From: Flavobacterium faecale
Lineage (GTDB): Bacteria > Bacteroidota > Bacteroidia > Flavobacteriales > Flavobacteriaceae
Direction of reading: 5' to 3'
NCBI RefSeq assembly: GCF_003076455.1
Contig: NZ_CP020918.1
Coordinates: 3,570,001-3,634,000 of the forward strand
Length of the DNA stretch: 64,000 bases
Below, piece by piece: positions 28,081 to 39,418 of this stretch (position 1 is the first letter of the stretch; every line of letters starts with the position of its first letter). The position numbers were made by a program, and so were the translations under genes. The notes under the pieces were generated by a model. It was not told the DNA's origin. It made no database searches and saw only the letters and a program-made list of their open reading frames with translations.

Positions 28081-30189
28081 TTATTTCCATTTTAATAATT
28101 CATTCATTTCGTCATAGAAAAAAAGTGCCCAATCTTGATCGTTTGCAAACGGATCATAAAATTCTGCCGCTTTTCCATTGACTTTTTGGGGATAAATGTA
28201 AGCCGCTGCTCCTGCTCCATTATCTCGAATATTACACAAGTTATTTTCTAAACAAATTTTCCCTTTTCGAAGGTACTCCTTGTCTCCAGTCGCTTGGTAA
28301 TACAAAATATACGCTCTACCTGTAAGGGCCGACCAGTAATGCGGCATGGTATCTCCCCATGACGCTCTTTTACCAAACCAATAACCATCCCAATGTCTAA
28401 TTCCGATTTCGTTCAAGTGGTAATCGGGTTGTTGTCCGTTGAAAGCTTCCAAAAGAGCCAAGTGTTTTTTACCTTCTACTAAGAACTTATCTTCTTTGGT
28501 TAACAAATACATTTCGAGATAAAAATTAACAGCAGGAGAAACAATTGATTGTTCGAAAACAACCTCATGACTTGGATAATTAATTCCGTTTTTGTCGTAT
28601 TCTTTAGCGACTAGTCTGTAGTCGTTTAGTAAGAGGTCAGCTTCTTCATTTAAACCCGCTTCACGCAAATAATCAACGCTTTTCTTTATGGGGACGCAAA
28701 CCGCATAAAATCCATAACCGAACTCTTGGAACCATTTTCGCATGGTATAATAGCAATCCTTTATATACAACGGATTTTTGGTTTGCTTGTACAGCTCTGC
28801 ATAATAAGCTGCTACCCACGGATAGTTGTACCCACGATGTCTCTTTTTATGATCGGTAGTCGAATAAACTTTGTAATCAGGTGTTTGCAATTTATTTCGA
28901 ACAAAATCATAGTAGCTCAGTAACGATTTTTCATACTTTGCGCCAGCCTTTGGATTTTGCTGCAACCAGTTTGCAATAGCAACTCCCATTCCTAAACGTT
29001 CTCCCCCTTCGTCATGATCAACAACAAAAGGCGTGTTTACGTGAATGCTATTGATTTCGTTATCATAGACCATATAAGCACCGTATCGTGGATCAGACTT
29101 GTCATTCATTTGTTGTTTATCGACGATAAAATCGACTCTTTTCTTTAGTAATGCAGCAGTCGGAATCGAAAAGTATAAGTTGACAACCGTTTGTTTACCG
29201 TCATATTTTAAGGTTACTACTTTATCGCCAGGCGTTTTAGCTCCGTAAGTTGCGGTAATTTCGTTCCCAATTTGCTTAAACGGAATGGTTTTTCCTTCTA
29301 CCTCACAACTTACGTTTCCTAATTTGTCTTTCGATGAAAAACGCAAATTGGTAGTTTCTCCTACGGGTACAAAATACTTATCGGCTTGCGCAATAACAGT
29401 TCCGCTTTCTTTTGCTTTTTTATAAAAATCTGCATAACCTTGGTGCCAAAAAACTTTCCAACTCAGTCCGTACTTTCCTCCTGATTTTATAGTTGTAGGT
29501 TCCACTTTCAAAGTAATTCCGCCTCTTAAATTAGAGCCTGCTACCTTTCGAGGCAAATCTCTAACATTTATGATTTCGTAATGCACGATACTTCCTTCGG
29601 TTACTACCAAACCAAGATGTGGTGCTTCTGTCCCCATTCGAATAGCATTTACATAAGACGAATTATGCCCGCCTGCCCAAATGTGTGCATGACATCTTTC
29701 AGTTAAACATACTTCGGCGCCACCTTTGTACCAATCTTTGAAGGGCGTATAAATTCCCATATCGACTACTTTAAGGTTAGTTGTACTTGTGTTTTCTACC
29801 TCAAAATTTTCGATTAAACTACCTTCTTGATCGAAAGAGCGTGTAATCTTCATTACAAAATCAGGAAAATCATAAGAGATTACGGTTTTCCCATTTTCAG
29901 TCACTATTTTAGAAATTGAATTCCATTTAAAAGTTTCTTGTCTGCCCTCTTTTTCGATAGTTATAAAACCAAGTCCCCAACCAAATTCGGGTGTAAACCA
30001 CTCTAAATCTGTTCCATCTGTGGCAAATATCCAGTTCATATGGTATTTGTCATTTTTATTGATGATTTTTTCAATTCCACCCGTTTTCATATCGGTATGG
30101 ATAATAAAATCTGTATTTTGGGCAATACTATAGCCCAAAGACATAAAAAACGTCAATAAAAACAGTGGTATTTTAGAGTGTATTTGCAT
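28081..30189 (-). CDS. Secreted six-hairpin (alpha/alpha)6 glycosidase-like protein
   Basis: The 702-residue protein has a signal peptide ending SIA-Q. Residues about 25-345 are beta-rich with a sandwich-like pattern, and residues about 350-700 are helical with repeated Trp/Tyr-rich hairpins (YNYPWVAAYYAELYKQT, HWDGYWFGKRASWGDTMPHYWSALTGRAY), typical of six-hairpin glycosidases. A Glu in HEVVFEQSIVSP and the Asp residues in HWDGYW are candidate catalytic residues. I cannot place it in a numbered family. Context suggests an exo-acting hydrolase or lyase on oligosaccharides released by the GH16 or beta-helix enzyme. Confidence 0.6.
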   Translation of the reverse strand: MQIHSKIPLFLLTFFMSLGYSIAQNTDFIIHTDMKTGGIEKIINKNDKYHMNWIFATDGTDLEWFTPEFGWGLGFITIEKEGRQETFKWNSISKIVTENGKTVISYDFPDFVMKITRSFDQEGSLIENFEVENTSTTNLKVVDMGIYTPFKDWYKGGAEVCLTERCHAHIWAGGHNSSYVNAIRMGTEAPHLGLVVTEGSIVHYEIINVRDLPRKVAGSNLRGGITLKVEPTTIKSGGKYGLSWKVFWHQGYADFYKKAKESGTVIAQADKYFVPVGETTNLRFSSKDKLGNVSCEVEGKTIPFKQIGNEITATYGAKTPGDKVVTLKYDGKQTVVNLYFSIPTAALLKKRVDFIVDKQQMNDKSDPRYGAYMVYDNEINSIHVNTPFVVDHDEGGERLGMGVAIANWLQQNPKAGAKYEKSLLSYYDFVRNKLQTPDYKVYSTTDHKKRHRGYNYPWVAAYYAELYKQTKNPLYIKDCYYTMRKWFQEFGYGFYAVCVPIKKSVDYLREAGLNEEADLLLNDYRLVAKEYDKNGINYPSHEVVFEQSIVSPAVNFYLEMYLLTKEDKFLVEGKKHLALLEAFNGQQPDYHLNEIGIRHWDGYWFGKRASWGDTMPHYWSALTGRAYILYYQATGDKEYLRKGKICLENNLCNIRDNGAGAAAYIYPQKVNGKAAEFYDPFANDQDWALFFYDEMNELLKWK

Positions 30190-30259
30190 AATTGTTTTGG
30201 ATTTGCTTCCGTTAGCCCGAAGACATAAAGTCGTTGCTTTCGAAAAAGAATCTTATAAT

Positions 30260-31777
30260 TTACTTCAAATTAATTTTGTACACGATGGCCGCATCTCCTT
30301 CTGCTGGTTTGTTTTTTGGTGATGTTACTTCCAAACCTTGAGCTGTTTTTTTCCAATTAATTTTTTCTTTACTACCCAACACGCTTACTGATTTAATATT
30401 TAAATCTTTTGCTTTTCCAGCAAACGTTTCCAATGTTATAGCATTTGACGCACCAGGCCATCCTAACTGAATTGCATAAACTGTGTTTCCTATTTTGGTA
30501 TAACGAATGTCTTTTGCGTTCAAGTTTTGTAAACCTTCTTTGATTGAACCATAAGCATTCCAATCATCATTCGGGTTACGTTTTAATTTTGTAGGTCCTT
30601 GTCCAAATTCAACAAACGGACGTGTTTTGTAAATTGCTTCTCCATACAATTTCAACCAAGAACCAATACCAGCCATCGCTTGTACTTGCTCCTCTGGCAT
30701 GGTTCCGTCAGCCATTGGTGCGGCGGCTAAAATCATTACACCATTTTTACTCACTACTTCTGCCAAAATACGGATGGCTTTTTGTGGATTGATAGCTACA
30801 CGCTTGCTCTTATCAAATCCCCAAGAACTTCCAATCTGAAAATCGGTTACCCAAACAAAAGGTGTGATGTCTTCCATTGTGGCACGTTCTACGTTGACAA
30901 CAGCAATATCGGTTGGGAAAAAATCTCCTTTGGTATTTACAACTACCTCTTTTTTCAATTCGGCAGCTTTATTGAAATAATTTGCCAAAAACTGCTGACG
31001 GTAATCTTCTTGCACAAAACCTTGTCCAAAATCCATCCAAATATAATCGGGACAATAAGTATCAATCACCTCATTTAGTTTTCCTAACCATATATCGCAT
31101 TCTGCTTTGTAAGGCATATTACCATAGAGAATATCAAATTTTCCTCCTTGCGGAAATTCTAATTTGTCATAGGCCGCAATGTGTTGCGACGCAGGACGTA
31201 AAACAGAATTCTCCTTTTTAGGGTAAAACATCATATGAAAACCATGATGAAAAGTAGTCATGAATTTTAAATCACGCTTTTTGACCTCGATAGACATTTC
31301 TTTAACAACATCAATCTTTGGCCCCATGTCTTTTGCGTTCCAAGGGTTTACTTTACTACCCCACATCGAAAAACCATCGTGGTGTTCTGCAATCGATCCT
31401 ATGAATTTTGCACCCATATTTTCGAACATATCCACCCACATTTTCGCATTAAATTTTTCGCCTTTAAATTCAGGTATAAAGTCATGGTATTGTTTTTTTC
31501 GACCATACGTTTTAGTATGGTACTCGTAAATTTCTTTTCCCCAACTTTTTTTACGATCGTATTCATACATGAATCGGCCGTACCACTCATTTCCGTTTTC
31601 AGGAATAGTGTACACACCCCAGTGAAAATAAACTCCCAACTTTGCATCGGCAAACCATTCAGGTGCTACTTTGTGTTTTTTTAAACTCTCCCATTCTGGC
31701 TTGAATTTCTCTTGAGCATTGGTCAGTGTTACCGTTGCAATTAATGCAACTATTGTACTTTTAATTTTTTGTTTCAT
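30260..31777 (-). CDS. GH29 alpha-L-fucosidase/alpha-L-galactosidase
   Basis: This 505-residue secreted enzyme (signal peptide ending TNA-Q) has the GH29 pattern: WFADAKLGVYFHWGVYTIPENGNEWYG near the N-terminus, EHHDGFSMW (residues 131-139) and DYIWMDFGQG with D249 as the nucleophile. The C-terminal beta-domain (about 380-505) is present. GH29 enzymes release L-fucose; members in porphyran loci release L-galactose, its 6-hydroxy analogue, so either is possible here. It lies 24 bp after the split sulfatase. Confidence 0.92.
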   Translation of the reverse strand: MKQKIKSTIVALIATVTLTNAQEKFKPEWESLKKHKVAPEWFADAKLGVYFHWGVYTIPENGNEWYGRFMYEYDRKKSWGKEIYEYHTKTYGRKKQYHDFIPEFKGEKFNAKMWVDMFENMGAKFIGSIAEHHDGFSMWGSKVNPWNAKDMGPKIDVVKEMSIEVKKRDLKFMTTFHHGFHMMFYPKKENSVLRPASQHIAAYDKLEFPQGGKFDILYGNMPYKAECDIWLGKLNEVIDTYCPDYIWMDFGQGFVQEDYRQQFLANYFNKAAELKKEVVVNTKGDFFPTDIAVVNVERATMEDITPFVWVTDFQIGSSWGFDKSKRVAINPQKAIRILAEVVSKNGVMILAAAPMADGTMPEEQVQAMAGIGSWLKLYGEAIYKTRPFVEFGQGPTKLKRNPNDDWNAYGSIKEGLQNLNAKDIRYTKIGNTVYAIQLGWPGASNAITLETFAGKAKDLNIKSVSVLGSKEKINWKKTAQGLEVTSPKNKPAEGDAAIVYKINLK

Positions 31778-31801
31778 TTTTATGTGGTTGGTTTCATATA
31801 A

Positions 31802-33341
31802 TTAGTTGTTATCTCTTTTGCCAATGGGCAATAAATACTTGTTTTCATATCCTTGAAAAAAATAAGGATAATTATCCCAGGGCGATTTCCCTTCCATTCT
31901 AGGATCTTTGGTTTGTTTTAAATAGGCAAAAAGTTCCGATTTTAAAGCAGCACATTGTTTTGAATAGGCTTTATTATCTGCCAAATTATGCAGCTGAAAA
32001 GGATCTGTTTTTACATTATACAATTCTACTTTTGGGCGTTTGCCGAGCGAAAGATCAGCTATAGGTTTTATCGAAGGATTGTCTTTGTTATCAATCAGAA
32101 ACGTACGACTAGGGCCAGCATCTATATCTCCATATAAACCTGCGTGTACCGAATTAAAATCGGGATCACCACAAGGCCATCTGTCAGCTTCAAAATTAAC
32201 GATGTATAAATAGTCGTTTTTTCGAATGGTACGAATCGGGTAAGGCATTCCGTCCGGACGGCAATACGCATGACGTTCTAATCCTGTGAAAACTCGGTTT
32301 CTTGCTGGATCTACTTGTCCGCTTTTATTCGATAATAAAATATCCAAAAAGCTTTTTCCTGTCATTTCTTTAGGAACAGCAGCGCCAACTGCTTCCAATA
32401 AAGTTGGTGCAAAATCAATAAAACTGATAAAATCATCTACACGAGCACCGCCTTTTATTTTATTTCCCCAACAAATCGCTAATGGCATATGGGTTCCATA
32501 ATCGTAGCAAGTTCCTTTTGCTCGTGGAAATGGCATTCCGTTGTCTGCTGTTACAATAATGATGGTATTTTCTAGCTCGCCAGCAGCTTCCAAAGCTTTG
32601 ATCATACGACCCAAATGCGAATCAAACCATTCTATTTCATAGTAATAATCAGCGATATCACCACGGACAATAGCATTATCGGGTAAAAATCCTGGCACTT
32701 GTATTTTCGAAATGTCTTTTCCTACCTTCGCTCCTATTCCGAGTTCATACTCACGGTGTGCTTCATGTGAACCATACCAAAAAAAGAAAGGTTGGTCTTT
32801 GCCTTTTTTCGAAAGAAAATCATCAAAATTGCCTGAATAGTTTTTGTTCGAAATATACTTGGGAGCAACCATTTTGAGATCATTATATTCCTTTGCCAAT
32901 GGAATTGTTTGATATGGTTCCTTGGTATTTGCAGGCATATATCCTTTACCAGTTGATCCTGTAGCGTATCCATTTTGTCTTAGTAAGCTAGTAAAAGTGG
33001 TGAATTTCTCTTTTAGAGCACCAAATAGCAAACCTCCTTCTTCCAATTCCCAAAGATTTCTTCCCGTTAAAATAGTTGCTCTTGAGGGAGCGCAAGAGGA
33101 AACATTGGTGTAAGCATTATTGAATAACACTCCGTTTTTTTGCAACACGGTCAAAATTGGGCGTATTTATTTGACTGGTTCCCTGTATAGAGGAGTGCAA
33201 ATAAGAAGCATCATCTGCAATACAAAAAAGAATATTGGGTTGTTTTACCTCCTTTTTTTGTGCGTGAACTATTGCTATTGAAAAAACCATTACTAGCAAT
33301 AATCCTTTTTTAATAAGTATATAATTTTTAAAATTTATCAT
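31802..33341 (-). pseudogene. Family S1 sulfatase split by a one-base insertion in poly-A
   Basis: The N-terminal piece starts at ATG 33341 (or 33365), has a signal peptide and [13 protein letters not shown], then stops at 33117. The C-terminal piece reads in another frame down to 31802 with VSSCAPSRATILTGR and [13 protein letters not shown]. At the overlap the minus strand reads GCAAAAAAACGG with seven A; six would give [17 protein letters not shown] and join the two parts. The reconstructed protein of about 520 residues is a paralogue of the sulfatase at 8827-10344. Slippage on the A run could restore it. Real lesion and homopolymer sequencing error cannot be told apart here. Confidence 0.9.
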
Positions 33342-33506
33342 TTTATAATATTTGTAACTAGTCATTCCACTTATTTAAGTATCTAAGACAATGATATTCT
33401 GAGTTATATTTAATTGAAAGAGAAAATTATTTCATTTAATGATGATATTCTCTTTAAAATTGCCTGCATAAATCTAAGGAACTTAGAAACTTCTAAATCG
33501 ATAGTA

Positions 33507-34823
33507 CTATTTAAAACTTACCCCTATTTTTTCACTCAATTTTTGAATGTTTTTCTCTTTTAAATCGGTTGGATTGTATTTTAAATCCAATTCTAAAGGC
33601 AAGATGTAAGCCAAAGATGACCATCCAAAGAATGGATTCATTCCCAAACCTTCCCCTGTTTCGGCATTAAAAAATTCACGGGTTGCCGAATTATTCAATA
33701 CCATATTATAGGTTTTGTTAGCAATCTCTTTTGCTAAATCATTGTAACCATAATCCATTAATCCGTGGCAAATCATATAGTTCGTCGGAATCCATGTAGA
33801 GCCTTTCCAATTACAACCTTTTTGTCCTTGGTAATTTTGACGGTAATCTGGCTCCGTCAACGCATAACCTGGAATTGGGAATTTTGTCCAAAACTCTTTT
33901 GGATTTAATAAATGCTCTTCAACCATGCGTTTTACTTGCTTTTTGGAAGCTACACCAGCCCAAATAGGTGTAAAACAAGAAACCGATTTTACAAAAGTGG
34001 TCTTTCCATCTTCTTCATTTCGATCATAATAAAAACCTGATTTTTCATCCCAAAGAAATTCATTAATCAATCCTTTTAATTTTTTGGCGTGCGCCAAATA
34101 TTCTTTTTTATCGTTTTTATATCCTAGTTCGTCAGCAATAATTGCCATGGCTTCTAACTCTCGAACCAAATAGCAATTCAAATCGACACCTTCACTCAAA
34201 CCAACAGTTCGTGTATTTTGATTGTCCATTCCGCTATGATCGGCAGCACCAGACCAAGTTCCTTTTTGCACACCAGACCAATAGGCCAATCCGTTTTTAT
34301 CACTGTCATAGGTAAACCAATGATCAAGGTACAATTGTGTTTTTTTATAATATTTTCTAGCCCATTCCCAATTGCCTTCCTGACGCGAACCCAAAACAAT
34401 TATTTGAGCAATAAATGGTTTGAAATGATGGTCTCCACCAAACGGTTTTAGACCAAAAGAACGTTTGATAAAACCATTTGATTCTTGCACTCCCAAAAAG
34501 CCTTCTAGGTTATCAAAGTTGTATTTCGAAATTCCGTAATAGGACATATAAATATTTTCGAAATACAAATCCCAATCATAAAATTGTTCGTATCGATAAC
34601 CCGTTAAAAGTTTCTTATTGGTTACGATGGTATCTAATAAAATTCCGTAATTATTAATATCACTATTCAGCTCCTTTAGCCTTGTTTTTAAAACTGTAGA
34701 ATTGGCATCAAACTTTTTATCAATTGCGATTTCAATTGGTTTTGGTTGTGCCAGTCCGTTTGCACAAAAACAGATAAAAACGATTCCTAATTTCTTTAAT
34801 ATTTTGTTATTCCACATTTGCAT
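33507..34823 (-). CDS. GH37/GH63-like (trehalase-fold) glycosidase
   Basis: A 438-residue secreted protein, signal peptide ending GLA-Q. YEQFYDWDLYFENIYMSYYGI, WTFxDS-type WARKYYKKTQLYLDHWF, SGMDNQNTR, WGxxW-type KGSTWIPTNYMICHGLMDYG and NAETGEGLGMNPFFGWSSL are the pattern of the mannosylglycerate-hydrolase/GH63-like (alpha/alpha)6 family. The Asp in DHSGMDN and the Glu in ATREFFNAETGEG are candidate catalytic acids. The likely role is exo-hydrolysis of a glycan end. It sits between the hybrid kinase and the split sulfatase. Confidence 0.72.
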   Translation of the reverse strand: MQMWNNKILKKLGIVFICFCANGLAQPKPIEIAIDKKFDANSTVLKTRLKELNSDINNYGILLDTIVTNKKLLTGYRYEQFYDWDLYFENIYMSYYGISKYNFDNLEGFLGVQESNGFIKRSFGLKPFGGDHHFKPFIAQIIVLGSRQEGNWEWARKYYKKTQLYLDHWFTYDSDKNGLAYWSGVQKGTWSGAADHSGMDNQNTRTVGLSEGVDLNCYLVRELEAMAIIADELGYKNDKKEYLAHAKKLKGLINEFLWDEKSGFYYDRNEEDGKTTFVKSVSCFTPIWAGVASKKQVKRMVEEHLLNPKEFWTKFPIPGYALTEPDYRQNYQGQKGCNWKGSTWIPTNYMICHGLMDYGYNDLAKEIANKTYNMVLNNSATREFFNAETGEGLGMNPFFGWSSLAYILPLELDLKYNPTDLKEKNIQKLSEKIGVSFK

Positions 34824-34944
34824 TTCATTAAATAGTATAAAGCTAAATTAAGACTTCAAGCGGTGAAAAAGCGGGGGTAAAAACCAACTAAAAGCGGGGG
34901 TGTTTTCTAAAAAACAGCCCTTAACGCCTATTAATGCTAATGTT

Positions 34945-37900
34945 TTATGATTCCGAATCTTCGTCTGTATTGTTTCTCTTAAAATCTGAGGGAGAAACCA
35001 AAAACTCTTCTTTGAAGCTATTTCTAAAATATTTCAAGTCTGTAAACCCGACTTCATAAGTCACATCACTTACAGAATACCTGCCTGTCGAAAGTAATTT
35101 TGCAGCTCTTTTTAATCGAATAGACCGAATAAAAGCCGCAGTACTTTTGCCTGTCAAAGCCTTGAGTTTTTTATTCAAATTGGCTTGAGAAAGCCCACAT
35201 TCTGAGGCTATAAATTGTACATTTAATGTTTCGTCGGTTAATTTACTTTCTACAATTTCGAGGATTTTGGTCAGTAAATTATCGTCCACCTTGGTAGTCG
35301 AAAATTCAGAAGGTTCTATGTCTATCGTATTTCTAAATTTTTCTTGAAGTAGTTTTCTATTTTTAATAAGAGTATCCAGTTGCGCTTTTAATACTTCCAA
35401 ATTAAATGGTTTTTCGACATAGGCATTTGCACCCAAACTATACCCTTTTACTTTATTATCATCGGAAGTTTTGGCGGTCAAAAGAACAACTGGAATATGA
35501 CTCAAATCAACATCGGTTTTTATGGCTTTGCACAATTCAAATCCATCCATTTTTGGCATCATTACATCACTAATAACTAAATCAGGAATAAACTGTTTGC
35601 ATTGCGCTAAACCTTCTTCGCCATTTTCGGCTTCATAAATAGTTTAGAATTCAGCAAAATTATTCACTACAAATTTTCTCAATTCAATATTGTCTTCGAC
35701 AATTAACAAGGATAAAAGCTTTTGTTCTTCTACTTCTTTTAATTGCACTACTGTTGGATTTTTTTCGAAATTAGGAGTTTCCTCCACTTCATATTCCGAA
35801 TAATCCTGATTGACTGCTACTTCATTTTCATCAAAATGATAGCGCCCTTTCAACAACGTAACTTTCAACTTTGTTCCTTTATTTGGCTTACTCAAAATTG
35901 AAATCCTACCGTGATGCATTTCGACCAATTCTTTCGAAAAGGATAAACCGATTCCGCTTCCTTGTACTTCATCAGCAATTTTTTCTACCTGATAAAACGG
36001 ATTAAAAATAAATTCGAGCTTATCTTGCGAAATTCCAATGCCGTTATCCTTGACAATTACTGAAACAGAATCTTTTTCATCTACAATTTCAATTGTTACT
36101 TTTCCGTTTCTAGGCGTGAATTTAAAAGCATTTGACAATAAATTCAAGAACACTTTTTCTAATTTATCTTCATCAAACCAAACAGACAGATTGGTTTCTT
36201 TGGACTTTAATTGCAATTCAATTTCTTTTTGGTCGGCAATAAACTGGAACGAATGCATTATTTTTCGAACAAACCCAACAAGATTACCTTCACTGGCTTT
36301 TACACTTATTTTTCCTTGTTCTAATTTTCTAAAATCCATTAGCTGGTTAATTAAACGCAGCAATTGATTGGCATTTCGATTGATAATCTGATAGTTTTCT
36401 TGTACTTTTTCCAATGACATCGCCTCTTTATCTTTCAATAATTTTGAAATAGGACCAATTATCAAGGTTAAAGGCGTTCTAAATTCATGTGAAATATTGG
36501 TGAAAAACTGCAATTTCAATTGGGATAACTTTTGAATTTTTTCTTTTTCAAAACTCTCCATTTCCAATTTACTTTTGCGCTGTACGCCAATAATCGTAAA
36601 ACGTCTGAAAAACCAAAGCGCTAGCAAGAATAGAAATGCATAACAAACGATGGCAAAACTAGAAAACCACCAAGGAGATTTCACGTAGATTACAATCGTT
36701 TTGGCTTGCTCGTTCCAATAGCCATCACTGTTGGAGGCTTTTACTTTCAAAGTATAAGTTCCCGGGCTCAAATTGGTGTATTTTGCAAATCGAGCTTCAG
36801 ATGTTGCCGAAACCCAATTCTTATCAAAACCCTCTAGTTTGTATTTGTATTGATTTTTGAGCGGTGAAGCAAAATGCAAACCCGAAAAATGTATGGTGAA
36901 ACTATTTTCTTGATAGGCTAATACCAATTTTTCAGTAGTATTTATGGAGTTTTCCAAAATAACGTTACCGTCTAATTTTTCGCCTACATCAACAGCTTGG
37001 TTCAAGATTTCGAGGCTCGTAAAAACCACCTTATTCGCGGTTGTATCTATTTTTAATTTACTTGGAAAAAAGGAATTGAAACCATTAACACCTCCAAACA
37101 GCATTTCGCCATTTTTTCGTTTAAAACAAGACAAATCTTTAAATTCAAAATCTTGCAATCCCTCGGAAACACTAAAATTCCGAATTGCTTTTGTCATCGG
37201 ATTATAGCAGCTAATTCCCTTGTTGCTAGAAATCCATAAAGCACCTTTTTCGTCTTCTAATATTCCTTTAATCACGTCATTCGGCAAACCTTGAGCTGTT
37301 GAAATGGTTTCGAAATAAGCAGTACCATTCTTAGAAAAGCACAATTTATTCAGTCCACCGCCCAAAGTTCCCACCCAAATAGTTCCTTTTGATGATTCAA
37401 AAATGGGTAAAATATAATTGTTGCTGATACTTCGATTATCGGTTACACTATTTTTAAAACCAGTAAAAATTGGGTTATTCGTGTTTTTAGAAGCTGCGTC
37501 TATTTTATTTAATCCCTCGGGAGTACCAACCCACAAATTCCCTTTACTATCTTGAAATAAGCTTCTGATGATATTCGAAAACAACCCTTTATTATTTTCT
37601 TGTACAAGAAATTGAGTCCGGCTGAAGTTGCCGTTTTTTTCTAATTTTAAGCGCCATAAGCCGTAACCATAAGTCCCAACCCACACAAAACCTTCTCGAT
37701 CAACTGCTATCGAAAAAACAGAAACGATTCCTGACAAACTACTTTTATATTTAGAAATCTCTTTTCCTGTTTTCGAGCTAAAAACCGTTAATCCACCGGG
37801 AGAACCTACCCAGACTTCGCTGTTTTTTTTATCGAAAGAAATGGCATTGACAATAGTATGACTTGGCAAAACAGAGCTAAAACCCGAATTATAGTTCCCC

Positions 37901-39042
37901 TTATTTTTAGCAGATAAAAAATTCAAACCTCCATTTTCTGTTCCAATCCATAAATTCTGATAATCGTCTTCTTGTATGGCACGCACCGTATTATGAGAAA
38001 TACTGCCCTTAGTTGCCGTCGATTTATAGTGCTTAAAAAACGAACCTTTGGGATTGTAAACAAAAACGCCTCCTCCACTTGTTCCAATCCAAACTAAGCC
38101 CGAAGCATCTTTTAAGAAAGAAGAAACCATGTAATTATTAAAATCCTCAATTTTATGACTGCCGTTATTTGTATGAAATGAGTCAGTCTGCAGCCTACTT
38201 TTATTTAGAAATTCATACCAATAAATACCAGTGTCATATTTTGACATCCAAATATTGTTTTGTTGGTCGATTAGAAATTTTCTAGCATTTTTTATTGCTG
38301 TAATTGTGGTGATTTTACGTTCTTTTTCATTAAACATTTGAAGTCCTTGATTATTCAAAAAAAACAAATTACTGTTCCTTTCTGAAATAGCACCTACAGA
38401 ACCAAATGAAGCATAGCGCTTTGTAACTTGGTAATTTTTAGGATTAACTTTCAAAATACCATTCGAGGTTCCAATCCAAATCGCTCCTTTCGAATCTTCA
38501 AAAATGGAAAGAAAACTAAAATCTGAATTGCCATTGGAAGTAATTCCCAATCGTTCTTTTGAAAGCTTAACAATGCTATTGTCCTTTTTTATAATAACAA
38601 TACTTTGCTCAGACAATGCCCAAACAGAACCATTTCTATCAGAAATCAGCTTGTTTTTGCGGTTGGTGGAAATCACTTTGGGGTGTGCTTCGGTATTATT
38701 GAAAGAGGTAAATGTATTCTTGGTGATATTGTATTTGCTTATTCCGTTGTCATTAGTTCCCACCCAAATATTGCCATCTCTATCCTCGGTGATGGAATAA
38801 ATAATATTGCTCACTAAGCCATCTTGCTGTCGTGGTTTTTTTCTGAAAATTTTAAAATCGTAGCCGTCATATCGGTTCAAACCGTCATTGGTACCAATCC
38901 AAATAAAACCTCTACTATCTTGAAAAATACAATTAACATCATTCTGAGAAAGTCCGTTTAGAGTTGTCAAATTTTGAAACTCCATCGAACTCATCTCGAA
39001 AGCAAATAAGAAAAAAATAACTAGTAAAAAACTCTTTTTCAT
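34945..39042 (-). pseudogene. Hybrid two-component regulator broken by an in-frame TAA
   Basis: The first frame (39042-35644) has a signal peptide, about 14 two-blade sensor repeats (IWIGTNDGLNRYD, LWVGTPEGLNKID), a Y_Y_Y domain (about 690-790), a TM helix near 800-822, a HisKA domain with SHEFRTPL (H852), an ATPase domain (NAFKFTP, DNGIGIS, GSGIGLS) and the start of a receiver (LLIVEDN). TAA at 35646-35644 then stops it. The same frame continues for 27 codons to ATG 35562 and on to the AraC-type HTH at 34945 (KRAAKLLSTGRYSVSDVTYEVGF). The phosphoacceptor Asp (ISDVMMP) lies just before that ATG, so a restart there would lack it. TAT or TAC to TAA would explain the lesion. Confidence 0.93.
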
Positions 39043-39382
39043 TACTATTCTTTGTGTGAATTATTGCTAATTTGGTTACTATTAAATCCTAAAAATGCTA
39101 TAAAAAATACGCTAATTACATTTTAAAAAACGTACTAGTATTTGGCTTTGTGAACCTATTTTCAAACAATGCCCTTTATTCAAAAATAAACTATTTCTTT
39201 CGGGTACCATTTTACAAATGGTTTTCTAACTATCATAAATGTGTTATTACCTCTATTTAAAGAGAAAAACCGCTCCTCAATGCTATTATTTGGTACGAAT
39301 TAAACCAATAATAAAAAAGCTATTCTAATTGTTGTTGCTTATATAAAACCATATGAAGCACTACAACTGTAACAAAAAAAGC

Positions 39383-39390
39383 TATTTTTG
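39383..39390 (+). promoter_or_regulatory. -7 box before the Asp-box protein
   Basis: TATTTTTG fits TAnnTTTG 29 bases before the ATG at 39419. The rest of the 376-bp divergent gap 39043-39418 holds no gene; CAAAAATA at 39181-39188 is a possible -7 box for the kinase on the minus strand. Confidence 0.4.
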
Positions 39391-39418
39391 AACTATCAAT
39401 TTCTATCCACGCTTAACT

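Noticed and set aside
34945..35562. Stand-alone AraC-type response regulator
   Set aside because: It continues in frame from the hybrid kinase across one TAA and lacks the first part of the receiver domain.
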